Origin: Campanula takesimana
Taxonomy: Eukaryota; Streptophyta; Magnoliopsida; Asterales; Campanulaceae
Assembly (NCBI GenBank): GCA_026119855.1
Contig: JAOWBW010001048.1
Location: forward strand, 1 to 64,000
Direction: 5' to 3'
Length of the DNA: 64,000 nucleotides
In this document: piece by piece, positions 41,716 to 53,974 of the stretch
How positions within the stretch are numbered: the first letter of the stretch is position 1
How the letters are laid out: the number at the start of each line of letters is the position of its first letter
Notes under the pieces: model-generated
Seen by the model: only the letters and a program-made list of their open reading frames with translations
Told to the model about the DNA's origin: nothing
The model's database searches: none
Position numbers and translations under genes: made by a program

Positions 41716-44335
41716 TGTGAGAGCCCGCGCTCGAAGCCGCACACCAAAATGATCGCCTGCGAAGGCGATTCGGGTGACGCCTCGTGCTAATGTGCTTTTG
41801 GAGATGCGCTCGGTTCCACACAAATGGTTTCCTTTCGAAGTTTTGATTATATTGCATGAGTCGCCACCTCACTTTATTTTAGGAAAAATGAAGATAAAAC
41901 CTTTTGTTTAGAGAAAGTGGGTTCGGGGGCTAAGTTACGAGAAGAGAAGGGGTTAGGCACTCTCCTCGCCCGTGATGGTCTCTAGTATGCATTCCTCTTG
42001 ATTTCATTTTATGCCTTGTTTTTATGCCTTAACAAAAGAATGGTTTTATATACAATTGAGTCCTCCTATTCTAGGTATGTTTGCTTAATTCACAAATGAG
42101 AGTCGGTTTGGGTGGACTCTCACTTGGTTTTGAAAAATGGTTTTTAGCATTCATATCAAGTAAAGGAGAGCACAAAATGGGTGGGGGATTATTATGTACA
42201 ATGGTGAACAAAAAGGGAAACAGATCCCATATCAAATGAATGTCCAAAAGTCCATCCCCAAAATGATTTAGGGACTGTTGTCCGCTTCTTCTTTGCATAC
42301 CTGTTCTTATACTTACACAATATGGAAAGCAAAAGTCAAGAAAAGTTCCTAACACATCAAGTATCAACCATGATTTTTCCTCTGATTTTAGGAATATGTT
42401 ATGGTGTCCAAATAAGGTATGCAAGATGATACTCTCAACAGCCAAGTCTGACAGATATGCATACCCTCTTAAAAGATCCACTTTTTGCACCATGAAAACG
42501 AGGGAATCATGGAAAACACTAAACATGAAAGTTGTTCCTAACATATAAAGTTTAGATATGGAGCATTTCAAAGCCATAAAGAAAGTTTAAGTCATACAAA
42601 ACACCTCCGACATTTTCATGTCAGAGGTGAACATACACAGATCTGAAGATTACGAGCTCAAACAATAAATGGAAAGAACAGACTATACTCACGGGAAAAA
42701 TATGTTCTTTGCATTATAATTTTCCTATGTTTGTCTAGAACAAGATCGATTTTGTGGTCTAGGACCAAAACCCACGTTTTCTATGCATATAGAGAGCAAC
42801 AAGACAGAAAGGTACAGTTTGACAGTCTGCTGGAATTCCACAAGAGGCATGAAAACACTCATGTAAACTCACTAAAATGGCATGATATGAACATGAAACT
42901 CTGCACATACATGGGTTAACATGTTAGCCACATGAAACAACAACCATTCAAGCATTTAAACCTGATTTCATGATGTTCTACATTAGGATGAGACAAAACA
43001 TGGCAGATTCAAGGTTTATGAGAGAAAGCAAGTTTATTCTTTGAAAACCTCTTGAATCCCCAACAAACATAGACTTGATACTCATACATGAAGTATATAT
43101 ATACACAAGATCAGTAGCACCACATGTCAAGAGTTCCAAAATACCATGATATATCATCATTTGAAGAGGAGAACAACAAGAGTACCAACATTGTTTGATT
43201 TTAGACCTCAAATGGAGGTCTAGCCTAACAAGGTGGCTAGACCTCTCAAAAAATTACATAAACCACTACATCTTACATTTAGAGAGATTAGAAGATGAAG
43301 AGATTACCTAGATTGTGCTCCCTTTGCTTCCAAGGGAAGACTTTTTTGGTTTTTTCTTAAGGTGTTTGCCTTTGTGATTGAATGAGTGTTTGAATGTTTG
43401 ATTTTGGTTTGAGCTTAGTGAGTGTGTTGCGTTGGTGCTATGGTTGTGTGGTGGTAGTCTTGTGACTGAGATTTGAGGGTGTGTTGGTTGCTAGGGAGAG
43501 AAAGGGAGTATGGAGGGATGAATATGTATTGTGTGTCTCTCCTTTTTAGTGTGTTTTGGGGGGGGGGGGTGTATGGGAGGAGAGAGGAGGTTTATGACCA
43601 TCAACTACCCCTCCATTACTAGGGCTTCACATCAGTTGCCTTATCCCCGAATATGGGGCTGCTTGAAGGCCAAAAAGTCTTGATTTGAAGTGCCAAAAAT
43701 GATGAAAATTCTGCAATGTCTGCCCAGAATGAAGGAGCCGTACGGCTGTCTAGAGGGAGTACTCCTCCCATGGCGCCGTACGGATGGTGTGGGCTGGCTG
43801 ATGAATCTTTTGCTGCCACTTGTCTTTTTCTGATTGGGCCTTTGATATTTGAAATGACCAGCCCTTTTTTGCCACTTGTTGGATGTGGGGTGGCCATGAT
43901 GATGAATTGTTGGATGTAAATGACCACTACTCCGGCTCCGGCTTTCCGCTCCGAAACTGCTCCGTCGTGTGCGCTTCGGTGTCCCGGTTGTCCACGGGCC
44001 CAACATGAAAGTTGCTTGAAATAATTTTTTGGTCTCGTCTGTCTACCTGAAACATTTTTATGAATAAGGGATGACAATAATGTATTTTAACTACACATAA
44101 TGGACAATAACGAGCAGTTCTAGGGGTGCGGGTCCCGTTTCGGGTCCCGCAGCTCCAAAATTGAAGTACATGTCGTTTACTTGTTTTTTTGCTCTGATTA
44201 TGAGTTTGAAGTCCGTTAATCCATTTGATGCACCGATAAGGCTCACGACACTCCCGCGTAGCCAAATCTGGGGCTCTAGGTCAAATTACCAATCAAAAAA
44301 GGGTTTGTTGGGGGTGCGAGATTGGGGTGTCTACA
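41716..44335 (-). repeat. LTR of element D (2.6 kb)
   Basis: Plus-strand ends are TGTGAGAGCC and GGGTGTCTACA. It is long, as in Ogre-type elements. It contains (G)n at 43558-43570. Apparent reading frames inside (42071-42577, 43619-44077) show no recognisable domain and are treated as chance. The partner LTR is not visible. Confidence 0.7.
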
Positions 44336-44355
44336 CTCACTCGCTGATTCCTTAA

Positions 44356-44526
44356 TCTGACCGAACTCTGAGATTGATAGCCCGTGATGACGAGGCAGAA
44401 GGAAGACCGGTCTGGAGCGATCCTCCAGTTGATCCCAACAATTTTCATGCATTGGTCGAGTGGTTTTGGGAAGAACTGAGTCTCGGTGAGGAAGAAGAGG
44501 ACGATGAGGAAGAGCTGGAGCCCTAA
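44356..44526 (+). pseudogene. C-terminal end of an unidentified protein, cut by element D
   Basis: 57 codons ending in TAA. The tail is acidic: WSDPPVDPNNFHALVEWFWE, then SLGEEEEDDEEELEP. A TAA lies just upstream in the same frame, and the left part was displaced by element D. Family not recognised; it could be the end of a retroelement ORF or of a captured gene. Confidence 0.3.
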
Positions 44527-46379
44527 ACTTTTGTTGTGTAAAGCCGGTTTGGCTATCGATACAATTTACTTTTTGTTGTTTGTCTTAAGTATTTAAATGC
44601 CTAGGCTCAGCGTTGTCTGAGGGGCATAAACACTTTAGTAATGTTGTGTTTGTGTTAAGGATGTCCAGGATAGATATTACCTCGGTTTGAGATGGCTATC
44701 TGTTTATCTGCACTTAACCGTTAAGTGGACAAGTGTTTGCTTGATTTCATCAGTCCTTGTCAAGTTATCTCGGCTTGAGATATCTAACTCGGCGTCGGAT
44801 AATGATGAGAGATTTTGCATAGCCAGTCTCAGTTGTGCTTGTAGACCGTGGTTTGTTTCCCGTTATAGGCCGTGGTGAGCGTCATGTGCTCGGTTTGTTA
44901 AATCCGAGTGAACTAGTTGTCAAAACTAGGGTCAAATTGTCGAGGGAGTTAGATGTCTGAATCTTAACTCAAATGGGGACCCTGTGTGTCAAGTATGCCG
45001 TGGCCATGCTAGTCGGGGCTTCACCGGCGTGAGAATAAGTATCTGTTATGCGAGATAAGAATAAAGAGAAATCAATTGACTAGAGTTAGAGTCAAAATAG
45101 TTCATTACCCGTTTTCTGTATTGAGGACCTGTTTATATAGGCATGGGTGAATGAGTCCTGACTTGTTAAGTAAGCCAAGGAGCCCGCGTTGATGTTTGAC
45201 TCATATTCTTAGGAGATAATGTCCTGATAAGGATGATTGCTATCCCAGTTACTTTGTAGAAGAGGTCTCCTTGTTTAGATAAGGATTCTCTGTATTTGTT
45301 TAGAGTTTGGATTCTGCTTGTTGATTCTGCGTTATTTTAGGGATGCAACCCTATCCCTATTAAATCGGTATAAGTTGGCATACGACCCACACCACGGCAT
45401 ACTGCTAGGCCTGATCATGTCTTGGTCCTTGATTCGTGGGCTTGTATAGGTCGCGGCCCAACATCTCGGTTCGGTAAATGTCGTTCAAGAGGTTCAAGAT
45501 TCATACCGAAAGCTTGGATTTTAGTTCCTCATCCAAAGCTTTGAAATCTCCATGAAAAAATAATAAAAACCTAGATCTAAAATTATCATATCAAGTCTCG
45601 AATGACAAGCAAGAAAGAAACCTAGTTTAAATACCTAAAACAAGTCCTAAACTAATAAGGAATAAAGAGATAAAAGAAAATAATGAAAATAGTGAAAAAT
45701 AGGGTAAAATCAGGTCAAATCCTTGGACTCACGCGCCCACACGCGCTCCCCATCTCACCTGCCAGTCGCCACGTGCCAAGCTCACCTCACCACGCGCCAG
45801 TCACGCTAAAAGCGCACCTGCAACATGCGTTTTCCTAATCCGCTTCACGACTCGCGCTCCCACGCACGACTCGTGCCCCTCGTGCGCACGACTCTAGCAG
45901 ACGTGCAGAATGCTCGCCTGCAAATCCTTTTAAAAACGCGTCTGCTACCGGCGTTTCTTCGTGTTGGGCCGCCTTTGATGGACTTCTTCAACTCCTTCCT
46001 CTTCCTTGCTTGGGCTTCACTGTTTTAGGCCATAATGGCTTGCTGGATCTTCTTTGGCCATTGCTTGACCCACTACTCATCCCCTTTCTTTAATTTGGGC
46101 TTTAACTCTTCTTGACTTTTTGGAATTTTTTTTAATCTTACAAATTATTTAATTTGAGTAAAAAAAAATATAAAAATTACTAGCATACCCCCGAATTACA
46201 ATTAAATCCCAAAAATATATAATTGTCTAAAAATACATAAAAACTATCTAAAATACATAAAATTCATATTTTAAGCTCGTAAAATCCTAGGAATTAAATA
46301 ATGTAAAATCTGTCCCGTCAAGACACATAGGGGACTTGTCTTTTTATGATTTTTTAAGAAAATGTGAAAAATTGTGAAA
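44527..46379. other. Unassigned DNA with a CpG-rich patch
   Basis: No gene recognised. A TTTATATAGG box at about 45130 could belong to an LTR. At 45725-45960 is a CpG-rich patch with many CACGCGC, GCGCACGAC and CGCGTC words, flanked by AT-rich DNA. Probably a decayed LTR element that I cannot classify. Confidence 0.35.
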
Positions 46380-47110
46380 AAAACTCTTATACCTTAGGTA
46401 TAAATGTAATTTTAGTCTTATACGTTAGATATAAGAGGTGAACTAGTCTTGTATGACACTTTTTTATGATTTTTATTATTTAAGAAAAAGTAAAAAATTA
46501 TGAAAAAATAATAATGAATCTTATACGTTTAGTATAAGAGGTGAACTAGTCTTATTTTTTAGTATGGGAGCGGACCGATTAATAAATATGAGACTTTTTT
46601 ATGAATTTTGTTTATTTAACAAAATGTGAAAAATTATGAATTTTTTTTTAACTCTTATACCTTAAGTATAAGAGAAATTCTAGTCTTATACCCTAAGAAT
46701 GGGAGCGGACCGGTTGATAAAATATGAGTTTTTTTTAAAGATTTTTATTCTTTAAGAAAAGTGAAAAATTATGCAAAAAAAAAAAAAAACGCTCTTATAC
46801 TTCAGGTACAAGAGATGAATTAGTCTTGTACCTAAATATAGTAGCGGATTGGTTGATAAAATATGGGACCTTTTTATAGTTTTTTTTTTCTTTTAAATGT
46901 GAAAATTTGTGAAAGTAATTTTACTCTTATACATTAGGCATAAGAGTAATTTTAGTCTTATACCAAAGTATATGAGCGAACTGGTTAAAAAAATATGAGG
47001 TTTTTTTATTGAGAAAATGTAAAATTGTGATATAAAAAAACAACAACTCTTATACTGCAGGTATAAGATTATACCTTAGGTATACAAGTAATTCTTATTT
47101 TATATTGTAG
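46380..47110. repeat. Degenerate tandem array with CTTATAC...GTATAAG palindromes
   Basis: Five to six units of roughly 120-150 bp. Each has an inverted repeat such as CTTATACCTTAGGTATAAGAG-like, followed by 'gaactagtcttat', then GGAGCGGACCGGTTGATAAA-like and an AT-rich stretch ending 'gtgaaaaatt'. Units begin near 46385, 46510, 46660, 46790, 46920 and 47040. Confidence 0.6.
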
Positions 47111-47169
47111 TAATTTTAATGTTATACATAAGTAATAAAAATAGATATTGTAATGCTAAAAGAAAAAAA

Positions 47170-47262
47170 AAAAGCATTTGTTTAGTGGTTAAGATTACAT
47201 TTGACAAGATTGGTCATGGGTTCAATTCCCATTGTCTACAATTTTTTTCAATTTGCTGCGAT
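47170..47262 (+). mobile_element. Candidate tRNA-derived SINE head
   Basis: TTTAGTGGTTAAGA (about 47179-47192) resembles a pol III A box, and GGGTTCAATTCCC (about 47217-47229) matches the B box. Spacing is suitable, and a T run follows at about 47242. The tRNA fold is not complete, so this is a SINE or tRNA relic rather than a tRNA gene. No target duplication was identified. Confidence 0.4.
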
Positions 47263-47619
47263 AAAACGGGGGGTTGATGGCGGGTCAGCTGAGGGAGAAT
47301 CTGGATCTAAGACGGGTTATGGGCTGTGGGCGGATCTGCATTCGAGGCGGGCTTTGGGTTCTGGGCGGACTGTGGGCTGGTCTGGATCCGGGGCAATCCG
47401 GTCTGGGTGGTGAGGCTGAATATAGTGTCGTTAGGGGTGATTATTAGGGCTGTGCAAAAAAAATGGGAACCGGACCGGACGAATAGTATTGGTCTGGTTT
47501 TGGTTTTAAATTTCTATAGAACCGGTTGATTGGTTCGGTCTTGGTTTTAAGAAAAATATACACGGTTCTGGACCAGACCGGACCAATTATGTTTACACAC
47601 ACAAATATATATATATATA

Positions 47620-47859
47620 CTCCCTCCGTTCCTGGTAAATTACAACAATTTGCCATTTTGGGCATTCCACTTAAGTTGCAACAATGCCAAATAAGGAAAC
47701 TCTTTATTACTTTTATAATCCTCCACTCATTCTCTCTCTTCCTCCCAACCACTCATTATTCTCCACTCATTCTCTCTCTTTCTCCCAACCACTCATTATT
47801 CTCCTTTTTTAATTTTTGTGCTTCCCCTTCTATGTTGCAACGTACCCGGAACGGAAGGA

Positions 47860-47860
<1 letters not shown>
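47620..47860. mobile_element. Stowaway MITE (241 bp)
   Basis: Terminal inverted repeats CTCCCTCCGTTCC and GGAACGGAAGGAG, flanked by TA on both sides, which is diagnostic of Stowaway (Tc1/mariner-type) MITEs. An almost exact duplicate 'ccactcattattctccactc' repeat lies inside (47740-47800). Confidence 0.92.

Positions 47861-47903
<43 letters not shown>
47861..47903. repeat. (TA)n microsatellite at the MITE edge
   Basis: About 21 TA units directly after the Stowaway TIR. A shorter TA run (47606-47619) precedes the element, so the MITE landed in, or seeded, a TA repeat. Confidence 0.9.
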
Positions 47904-47906
<3 letters not shown>

Positions 47907-48508
47907 AATTATTGTTTTTGTTTTTAACAGTCTGCCTAAGATAATAAGACATGTTTCTATGTGTAACTAAGATAAAAAAAAGAAACTCACAAAAGGTCAC
48001 AAACTAACTAACAGGCTTCATGTATGTTGAAATTAGAAAAGTGAAAAAATGTTTCTTTCCCCAGTTTATAGTGCCTTTTTCTTTTTTAAAAAATTTATTA
48101 CAGTTTATGGTTAAGCCAAATAATCGATGTTCAATTTTGCTTAACTGGATGTCGTTTTGAGAAGAAAAAATTGTATATGGTAAAACCGTAGAACCGGACC
48201 GGAACTGGATCAATAGAACAGGACCAATGACATCGGTTTTGGAATGTATTGGTTCCGGTCTTGGTTTTAAATTTCTACATAACCGTATAATTGGTTCGGT
48301 CCTAGTTTTGTAAAATTTTAATAAAAACAGGACCGAACCGGACCTTAAACACCCCTAATGATTATGAGTGGTGGGTAGTGCAGTCTTTTCAAACGGAATG
48401 GCTTTTCATGGGTTTTCTGATATGTAGTTGGTTTTTATGAGATTTTCATCTCGCTGAGGGGCCTAGGGTCCAAAGCTCTTTCTTGATCGACAAGACTGTC
48501 TTCATATA

Positions 48509-48789
48509 CTCTATCCGTCCCAGCTCACTTGACATTTATTTCATTTTTGGTCCGTCTCAGTTCAATTGACAATTCCCAAAATAGCATAATTTTTATAATT
48601 TTATATTCACTCTACCCCACCACTCATTATCTCTTTTCATTTTCCATCACTTAATTTATTCAAGCAACACTACTATTTACCCTACTCATTTCCTGTCTTC
48701 ATTTCTACCACACATTTTCCTTATTTGATTTTTTTTCTTTACTTATTGTGCCCACTTCTTAGGTGCCAAGTGAGGTGAGACGGAGGGAT
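48509..48789. mobile_element. Stowaway MITE (281 bp)
   Basis: CTCTATCCGTCCCAGCTCAC at the left and the complement of ATCCCTCCGTCTCACCTCAC at the right, with TA at 48507-48508 and 48790-48791. An internal second copy of 'ggtccgtctcagttcaattgac' follows the left TIR. No coding. Confidence 0.85.
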
Positions 48790-48978
48790 TATACACTACA
48801 ATATATTATATTGTGACAGGAAAAGGCTTGCCCCTTCTCGTTAATAGGGGCCAAAAACTCTTGCAATGAAATCCATTTCATATATAACATGAGACTGTTT
48901 AACGCAATTTTTTGTCTTCTACAATTTGCAAACAAAGAAACCATATGGTTCACTCCTATGAAAAGGTCAGTCTTATTA

Positions 48979-49236
48979 GTTCCTCTGTCTTATAAATTTA
49001 TAAAGTTTGTCTCTTTTTTTTACATTGTTATTAGGAATGAACTTTGACTAATAATTTGGAATACTTTTAATTATCTTTTAATGAGAATCTAAAAATTAGT
49101 ATCGATAGTATTTATAATAGTGTATCAATAACAAATTATAAATTTTCACTTGGATAGTTAAAAGTACACTAAATTATTGCTCAAAGTTCATTTATAATAA
49201 CAACGAAAAAAAGAAATAATTTGGAAATAAAGGGAG
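48979..49236. mobile_element. Stowaway MITE (258 bp), long inverted repeats
   Basis: Left end GTTCCTCTGTCTTATAAA and right end complement CTCCCTTTATTTCC with TA flanks (48977-48978, 49237-49238). Inner arms pair over about 100 bp ('gttattaggaatgaactttgac' with its complement near 49180-49200), so the transcript could fold as a hairpin. Confidence 0.75.
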
Positions 49237-49320
49237 TATTTGGTAAGTAGAATGCCGATAAATGCATATGGTTCACTCCTATAAGGCTATCGACATTCTA
49301 AACCACTGTACTTTGCTTAA

Positions 49321-52176
49321 TGTCGCGAACCCGATCCCGCGGGCCCGGAACTCGCGAGCTGGACGTCGACTTACAACAATACACCAAAATAATGAAGATA
49401 AAAATTCTATTTTTATACCCAAAATGTTTAAAACAAAGTTTTAGAAATCCAAGCTTAACAACAACAACAAACTACTAGAATAAGCTTCGCAAGCTCACCC
49501 CAAAATACAAAAGATTACAAATCTTAATGACGTCATTGTTGGTAAAACTATCCCCAAAAGGTTATACATTTAAATAATGCAAACCGATCAAACAACCTGC
49601 CCAAAATCTCAATCCTCTCGACGTCCTCCTCGATCCGCGAATCCTAATCATTTTCCTCCTGGGGGGGGGGTTAAGGAAAACAATTTGAAACAAGAAACGG
49701 GGTGAGAATAAATCTCAGTAAGTTACTAATGCAACTACATGACATGCTAATATGCAATGACCAATAGCAATTAACATAAGACAGATAGCAGCGGAATAAT
49801 AAGTGAGATGCTGTCAAACAGTAACATCCAATAATCAATCATATAAATAAACATATAACAACAAATGAGAGGCTCCCTATCGCCAACCGTCCCATACCGG
49901 TTGGAAATAACGACCATCTCATCATGCAACACATAAAGCTGAAATAAACACTCATAGGTGGATACATAGCCAAGGTTTCACCCAACTGAAAGAACCAAAT
50001 AAAGGTCGCTGCGCAGCTTCAATAATCAACAATCAACATCTTCATAGCAGCATGAAAGCTTGAAGAGAAAAACCCCGGTACCGGAACCAATAACCATAAG
50101 AGTGTCACAAAGGACAAGGACCATGACACAAAGTCATGCCCGTTAGCTAGATACATTCACAGAGGAATGCTAACTTATCCTTTCCAAGGCCAATCTGGAG
50201 AAGGGGTATAGAAGGGGGCAAAACAATGGTCAACATTATAATGGACTTGGCTTTGCCATTATAATCTTTCCCATCGCCCGATGCAACAAATATGCCAGCT
50301 GGGCTTCTAATTAAATGCTAAGTAATAATATTTTAGCATGAATAAACAACTTAAGGTTCCAAAGTAGGGAACCACACCAATTAATCACCATAAAGATGCA
50401 AACGATTACTCATGAAGAGTTCAACAACAACGAACACAAGAAGTTTCTCATAAAAGAGCACAACAACGATAAACGGAATTTCTCATAAAGAGCACAACAA
50501 CATTGATCATTAAAACAAGATGATTCCAAGACAAGGACACATACCAAACACATCCTAAAGATGATACCCACGAGTTATTCATAAAGAGCACAACCCAAAC
50601 GGTCGCTCACCAATGGCACAATGACTATTACCAAAATGACCCTAAACATTTACTCATAAAGATATACTAGGACTATGAACTCAACCATCTCATCACACCT
50701 GGAATTCCAAAGTAGGAAATCAGAATGGATACACCTTAAGGTTAATCAAACCGTAAGTACCCAAACGAATCCAAAAGGTTACCCTTATTAGAACATGATC
50801 ACGACTGGACTAAACCCTACACCTTAGTGTTCCAAAACAACCCTCTAGGTACTATAGGATATCACCTAAAACCTAGACCAAGTCTTATTCTAAAATCAAT
50901 CCGATCAGTAAAATAACTTTCAATTAAAGGGTCTCAAAGTATGAAGTCCTCACTTATATCCCAAAATGATCATAACAACTCAATAAAGTCACTCAATTGG
51001 ATTTACAAAACTTGTTCACAATGGATCGATACAACTCCTCTTAACCTCAAACACCCAATAAAATCCCGAAGTATAAAACTTATAACTTAACTGAACAAAC
51101 TATACCATATTGTAGTACTCGAAGATAGCTTCGAAACGATAGTTTACACGCCTAAAACAGAGTCCGGACGAAGAAGTTATGGGGGAAACAGTTTTAGAAG
51201 AAAAGGGAAGAATATATCAGAGTCCCGGCTTGGCACGACCGTGCCTAAGAAAGTGGCACGACCGTGCCAAACATGACGAGAGGCAAGTGAATATTGGAAC
51301 GACCGTGCCAAATAAAGGGGCACGACCGTGCCAGAAGAACAATGCCCAGATTTCTTCCTGGGTTCATACATACCCGAAAATGGCACCCAAACAACCCAAA
51401 ATTCTTACCATTTCTCAAATACTCAAAATCAAGACCTCCAATAAGCATAACAATGAACCAAAACAACTTATAAACTTGAATAGGACCAAAATAACACATC
51501 TAGAAACCCAAATCAAGGTTTAAATCCCAACCTTCATATAATCACCACTTTTAACCAAAAATCCAAATAAATTCCAAATAAATTCCCAAACTCAATCAAA
51601 CTTCAAATATAACAACTAAAGCATTATATAAGCATGATATGAACAATTTAGCATATTAATGGGGGAAAAGCAACTTACTTGAAAATAAGAAAAGTTGACG
51701 GAATTCGAATATTCTTGATTCTACGCGATCCTATCGACGATCTAAACACATTTCATGTTTTAAGAAATGAGAAATAACAAGAGGAAGATGATGGAAATGT
51801 AGAGAGAAGGTAGAGAGAAACTTACCCTTTCCATGGATAGAGAGAGAGAATGCTGGGAGAGATGAGAGGGAGAGTGAGGGTGAAATGAGGGAGGAGAGGG
51901 GAAAAGAGGGAGTAAGTAGGAGGATTAGAGAATTTACACATTGACCCCTTCCCCTACATACTAACACAATAATCTTACACTCCCCACTAACAACTAAGAC
52001 CCAACACTCCACACTAGCACAAATAACCAATTAAGTGCTAGGCATAAATTATATAACACATAAAATGCACACATAAATATTTAAATAAATAATAATTTAA
52101 ATAATTAAATAAGCAAATAAATAAATAATTATTATTTATTACTAATAAAATAGAGCCTAGTTTTCGGGTCGTGACA
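49321..52176 (-). repeat. 3' LTR of the TR-GAG element
   Basis: 2856 bp. Contains the GGCACGACCGTGCC cluster (51232-51332), purine-rich stretches (51840-51910), and AATAAATAA-rich ends. No coding of its own. Confidence 0.92.
51211..51332 (-). promoter_or_regulatory. GGCACGACCGTGCC palindromes upstream of a TATA-like box
   Basis: Four copies of GGCACG-AC-CGTGCC between 51232 and 51332 (one with a changed base), and a GATATATT sequence at 51211-51218 just downstream on the minus strand. The same arrangement is in the other LTR at 57038-57159. The regulatory role is inferred. Confidence 0.45.
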
Positions 52177-53974
52177 TTCACTCCTCCTTAAAGAAAATTC
52201 GACCCGAATTTTAACGAGACTTACCCGAAAGACCAAATAGCTACGGTTACGATAGTTCCTCCATTTCTCAAATTCCTCAATTGTCCAATCTTCCCCACTA
52301 CAAGGTAACCTTAAATAATGCTTACGATAACACCACCTCTCGAACCGAATCATTACATCATTAACTTCATTACTAATCAAAATTCGTACTCAAAATCGAA
52401 GAATTCAAATTATTTCCACACATAATTCTCGAGGTATCTCAAGCTTGCCTTATTCATAACCTTAACTACACCGCAAAGGTACTTCCATTTGTAAATCGCA
52501 TACTTAGTATTATTCCCCAGAAATTCAAAACATTACCATCTCGAGCTAAATTAGCTTTTTAAAATATGAAGAACTAAAGAAATTTTCCATCCCCATAATA
52601 TTCACCAAAGGCTATATCTCTAAGGATTCCCATTATAGTGCTCTCGCTCTAGGTAGCACCTTAAACTAGGGGTGTAATATAAACCCAAAATTTTAATACA
52701 AAATGTTCACTTAAATCCATGACATAGTACCATCACCACATTACTTCAATCTTTGAAAGCTTAAAACAATTACGAATACTCAATAGTCCGAAAAATAATC
52801 CAATTTTTTATCGTCAAGGGATTTCCTCTAATTCCTTTTCTTGAATTAATAAGCCGCGCTTATATATCCCAAGGAAGTTTAGCAATCCCTAAATCTCCAA
52901 CAGCTGACCCACATTAGACTTTCACGTATACATTCGTTAACTTAAAGATACTTAGGTTCAATAGTACTGCCATCATAATAAACCCATTAGCTAGTCACAT
53001 TCCAACTGACCCAATACCAAATCATAGTATTCTTTAATATGCCCAAGTATTTATACTCAACTTTCTTCACATAGTTGTAATCTAAACAAGAAATGCCACC
53101 AAGACGAGATTTAGAACCATAGAACACTATTTAACCAAAATTTCAAAATGCCTTTAACATAAATCGAGAAATTATTACTCTCCCAAAATATACTTAGTCC
53201 TTTCTAACTTAACACGCTTACCACCATTAATGATCATAACTCCTACAACAAACTCACCATCCATAACAAATTGTACACCTTTCCATACTAATCCATTCCG
53301 ATGCATTCACGGAGATGTACTAAAAGTGACCAAAATTTTCCTTAAGAGATCCTCATTGAATCCTCAACTCTTATAACCCAACCGATGCCATAAGGACATT
53401 GATCTAAATATTAGCACTACAACCTTGTACAATAACACTCAATTTAACCCAAGGTTCTCCCCAATACTAGGTACTATTCAGAAATAAAATAGAAATTTTT
53501 TACAAACGATAAATACACCCAACAATTGGTATAGACATCCCATTGTCACCCACCTAAGTTATATATTCAAATCCCAAATAAGGAAAGGTGAGTATAATTC
53601 TACCCAAGTGAACGGTCTCAAACAGTTTTAAGAAATTAGGAACGGAGAATATAACAATCCCCTACAACAATAGATTAAAGCAATAGTAACATCAAAATCT
53701 TGTAATAGCAACATTGCTAATTTAGCAGGTGAGACATAACCATACTTAAGCACATCATAAGCACATAAGACTTCATCAGATACCCTAAACTCCTCCATAG
53801 GAGTAAACACCTACTACACATAAGTCAAAGACTCAGAAGAAATAAATGCAACTAAATGCTCAGAAACACATAAATGCGATGATCCTAAAATGCACGCGCT
53901 CGCTCTCACGACGCAAAATAATACCTCCTGAAATTGTTCAATTACCTGATGAGTGCTGATTGATCATAAATACC
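52177..53974 (-). other. Non-coding interior of the TR-GAG element where pol is missing
   Basis: The minus strand next to the LTR has a purine-rich AAGGAGGAGTGAA (52177-52189), a likely polypurine tract. The other 1.8 kb is AT-rich with no frame resembling protease, RT or integrase. Confidence 0.7.

Larger units (their letters stand above)
39938..44335 (-). mobile_element. Element D: Ogre/Tat-like element, 5' part only
   Basis: The minus-strand order is LTR (41716-44335), PBS (41697-41714), leader, then the start of gag, cut by the insertion of element C at 39937. The rest is not in the window. The LTR starts TGTAGACACCCC on the minus strand, which is typical of this group. Confidence 0.75.
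47445..48357. mobile_element. hAT-type MITE (913 bp) with nested Stowaway
   Basis: Ends are TAGGGCTGTGCAA and the complement of TAGGGGTGTTTAA, flanked by 8-bp duplications GTGATTAT (47437-47444) and ATGATTAT (48358-48365). Subterminal regions are long imperfect inverted repeats rich in GGACCGGAACC words. An 8-bp duplication and the TAGGG end point to the hAT superfamily. No transposase coding. The Stowaway MITE at 47620-47860 inserted into it later. Confidence 0.8.

Noticed and set aside
42071..42577. 168-codon minus-strand frame in the element D LTR
   Set aside because: No domain, hydrophobic mixed content, lies wholly within an LTR; taken as chance.
43619..44077. 152-codon minus-strand frame in the element D LTR
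   Set aside because: Overlaps other frames, no recognisable domain, within an LTR.
47170..47262. Functional tRNA gene
   Set aside because: A- and B-box-like words are present, but a full cloverleaf with acceptor stem was not found.
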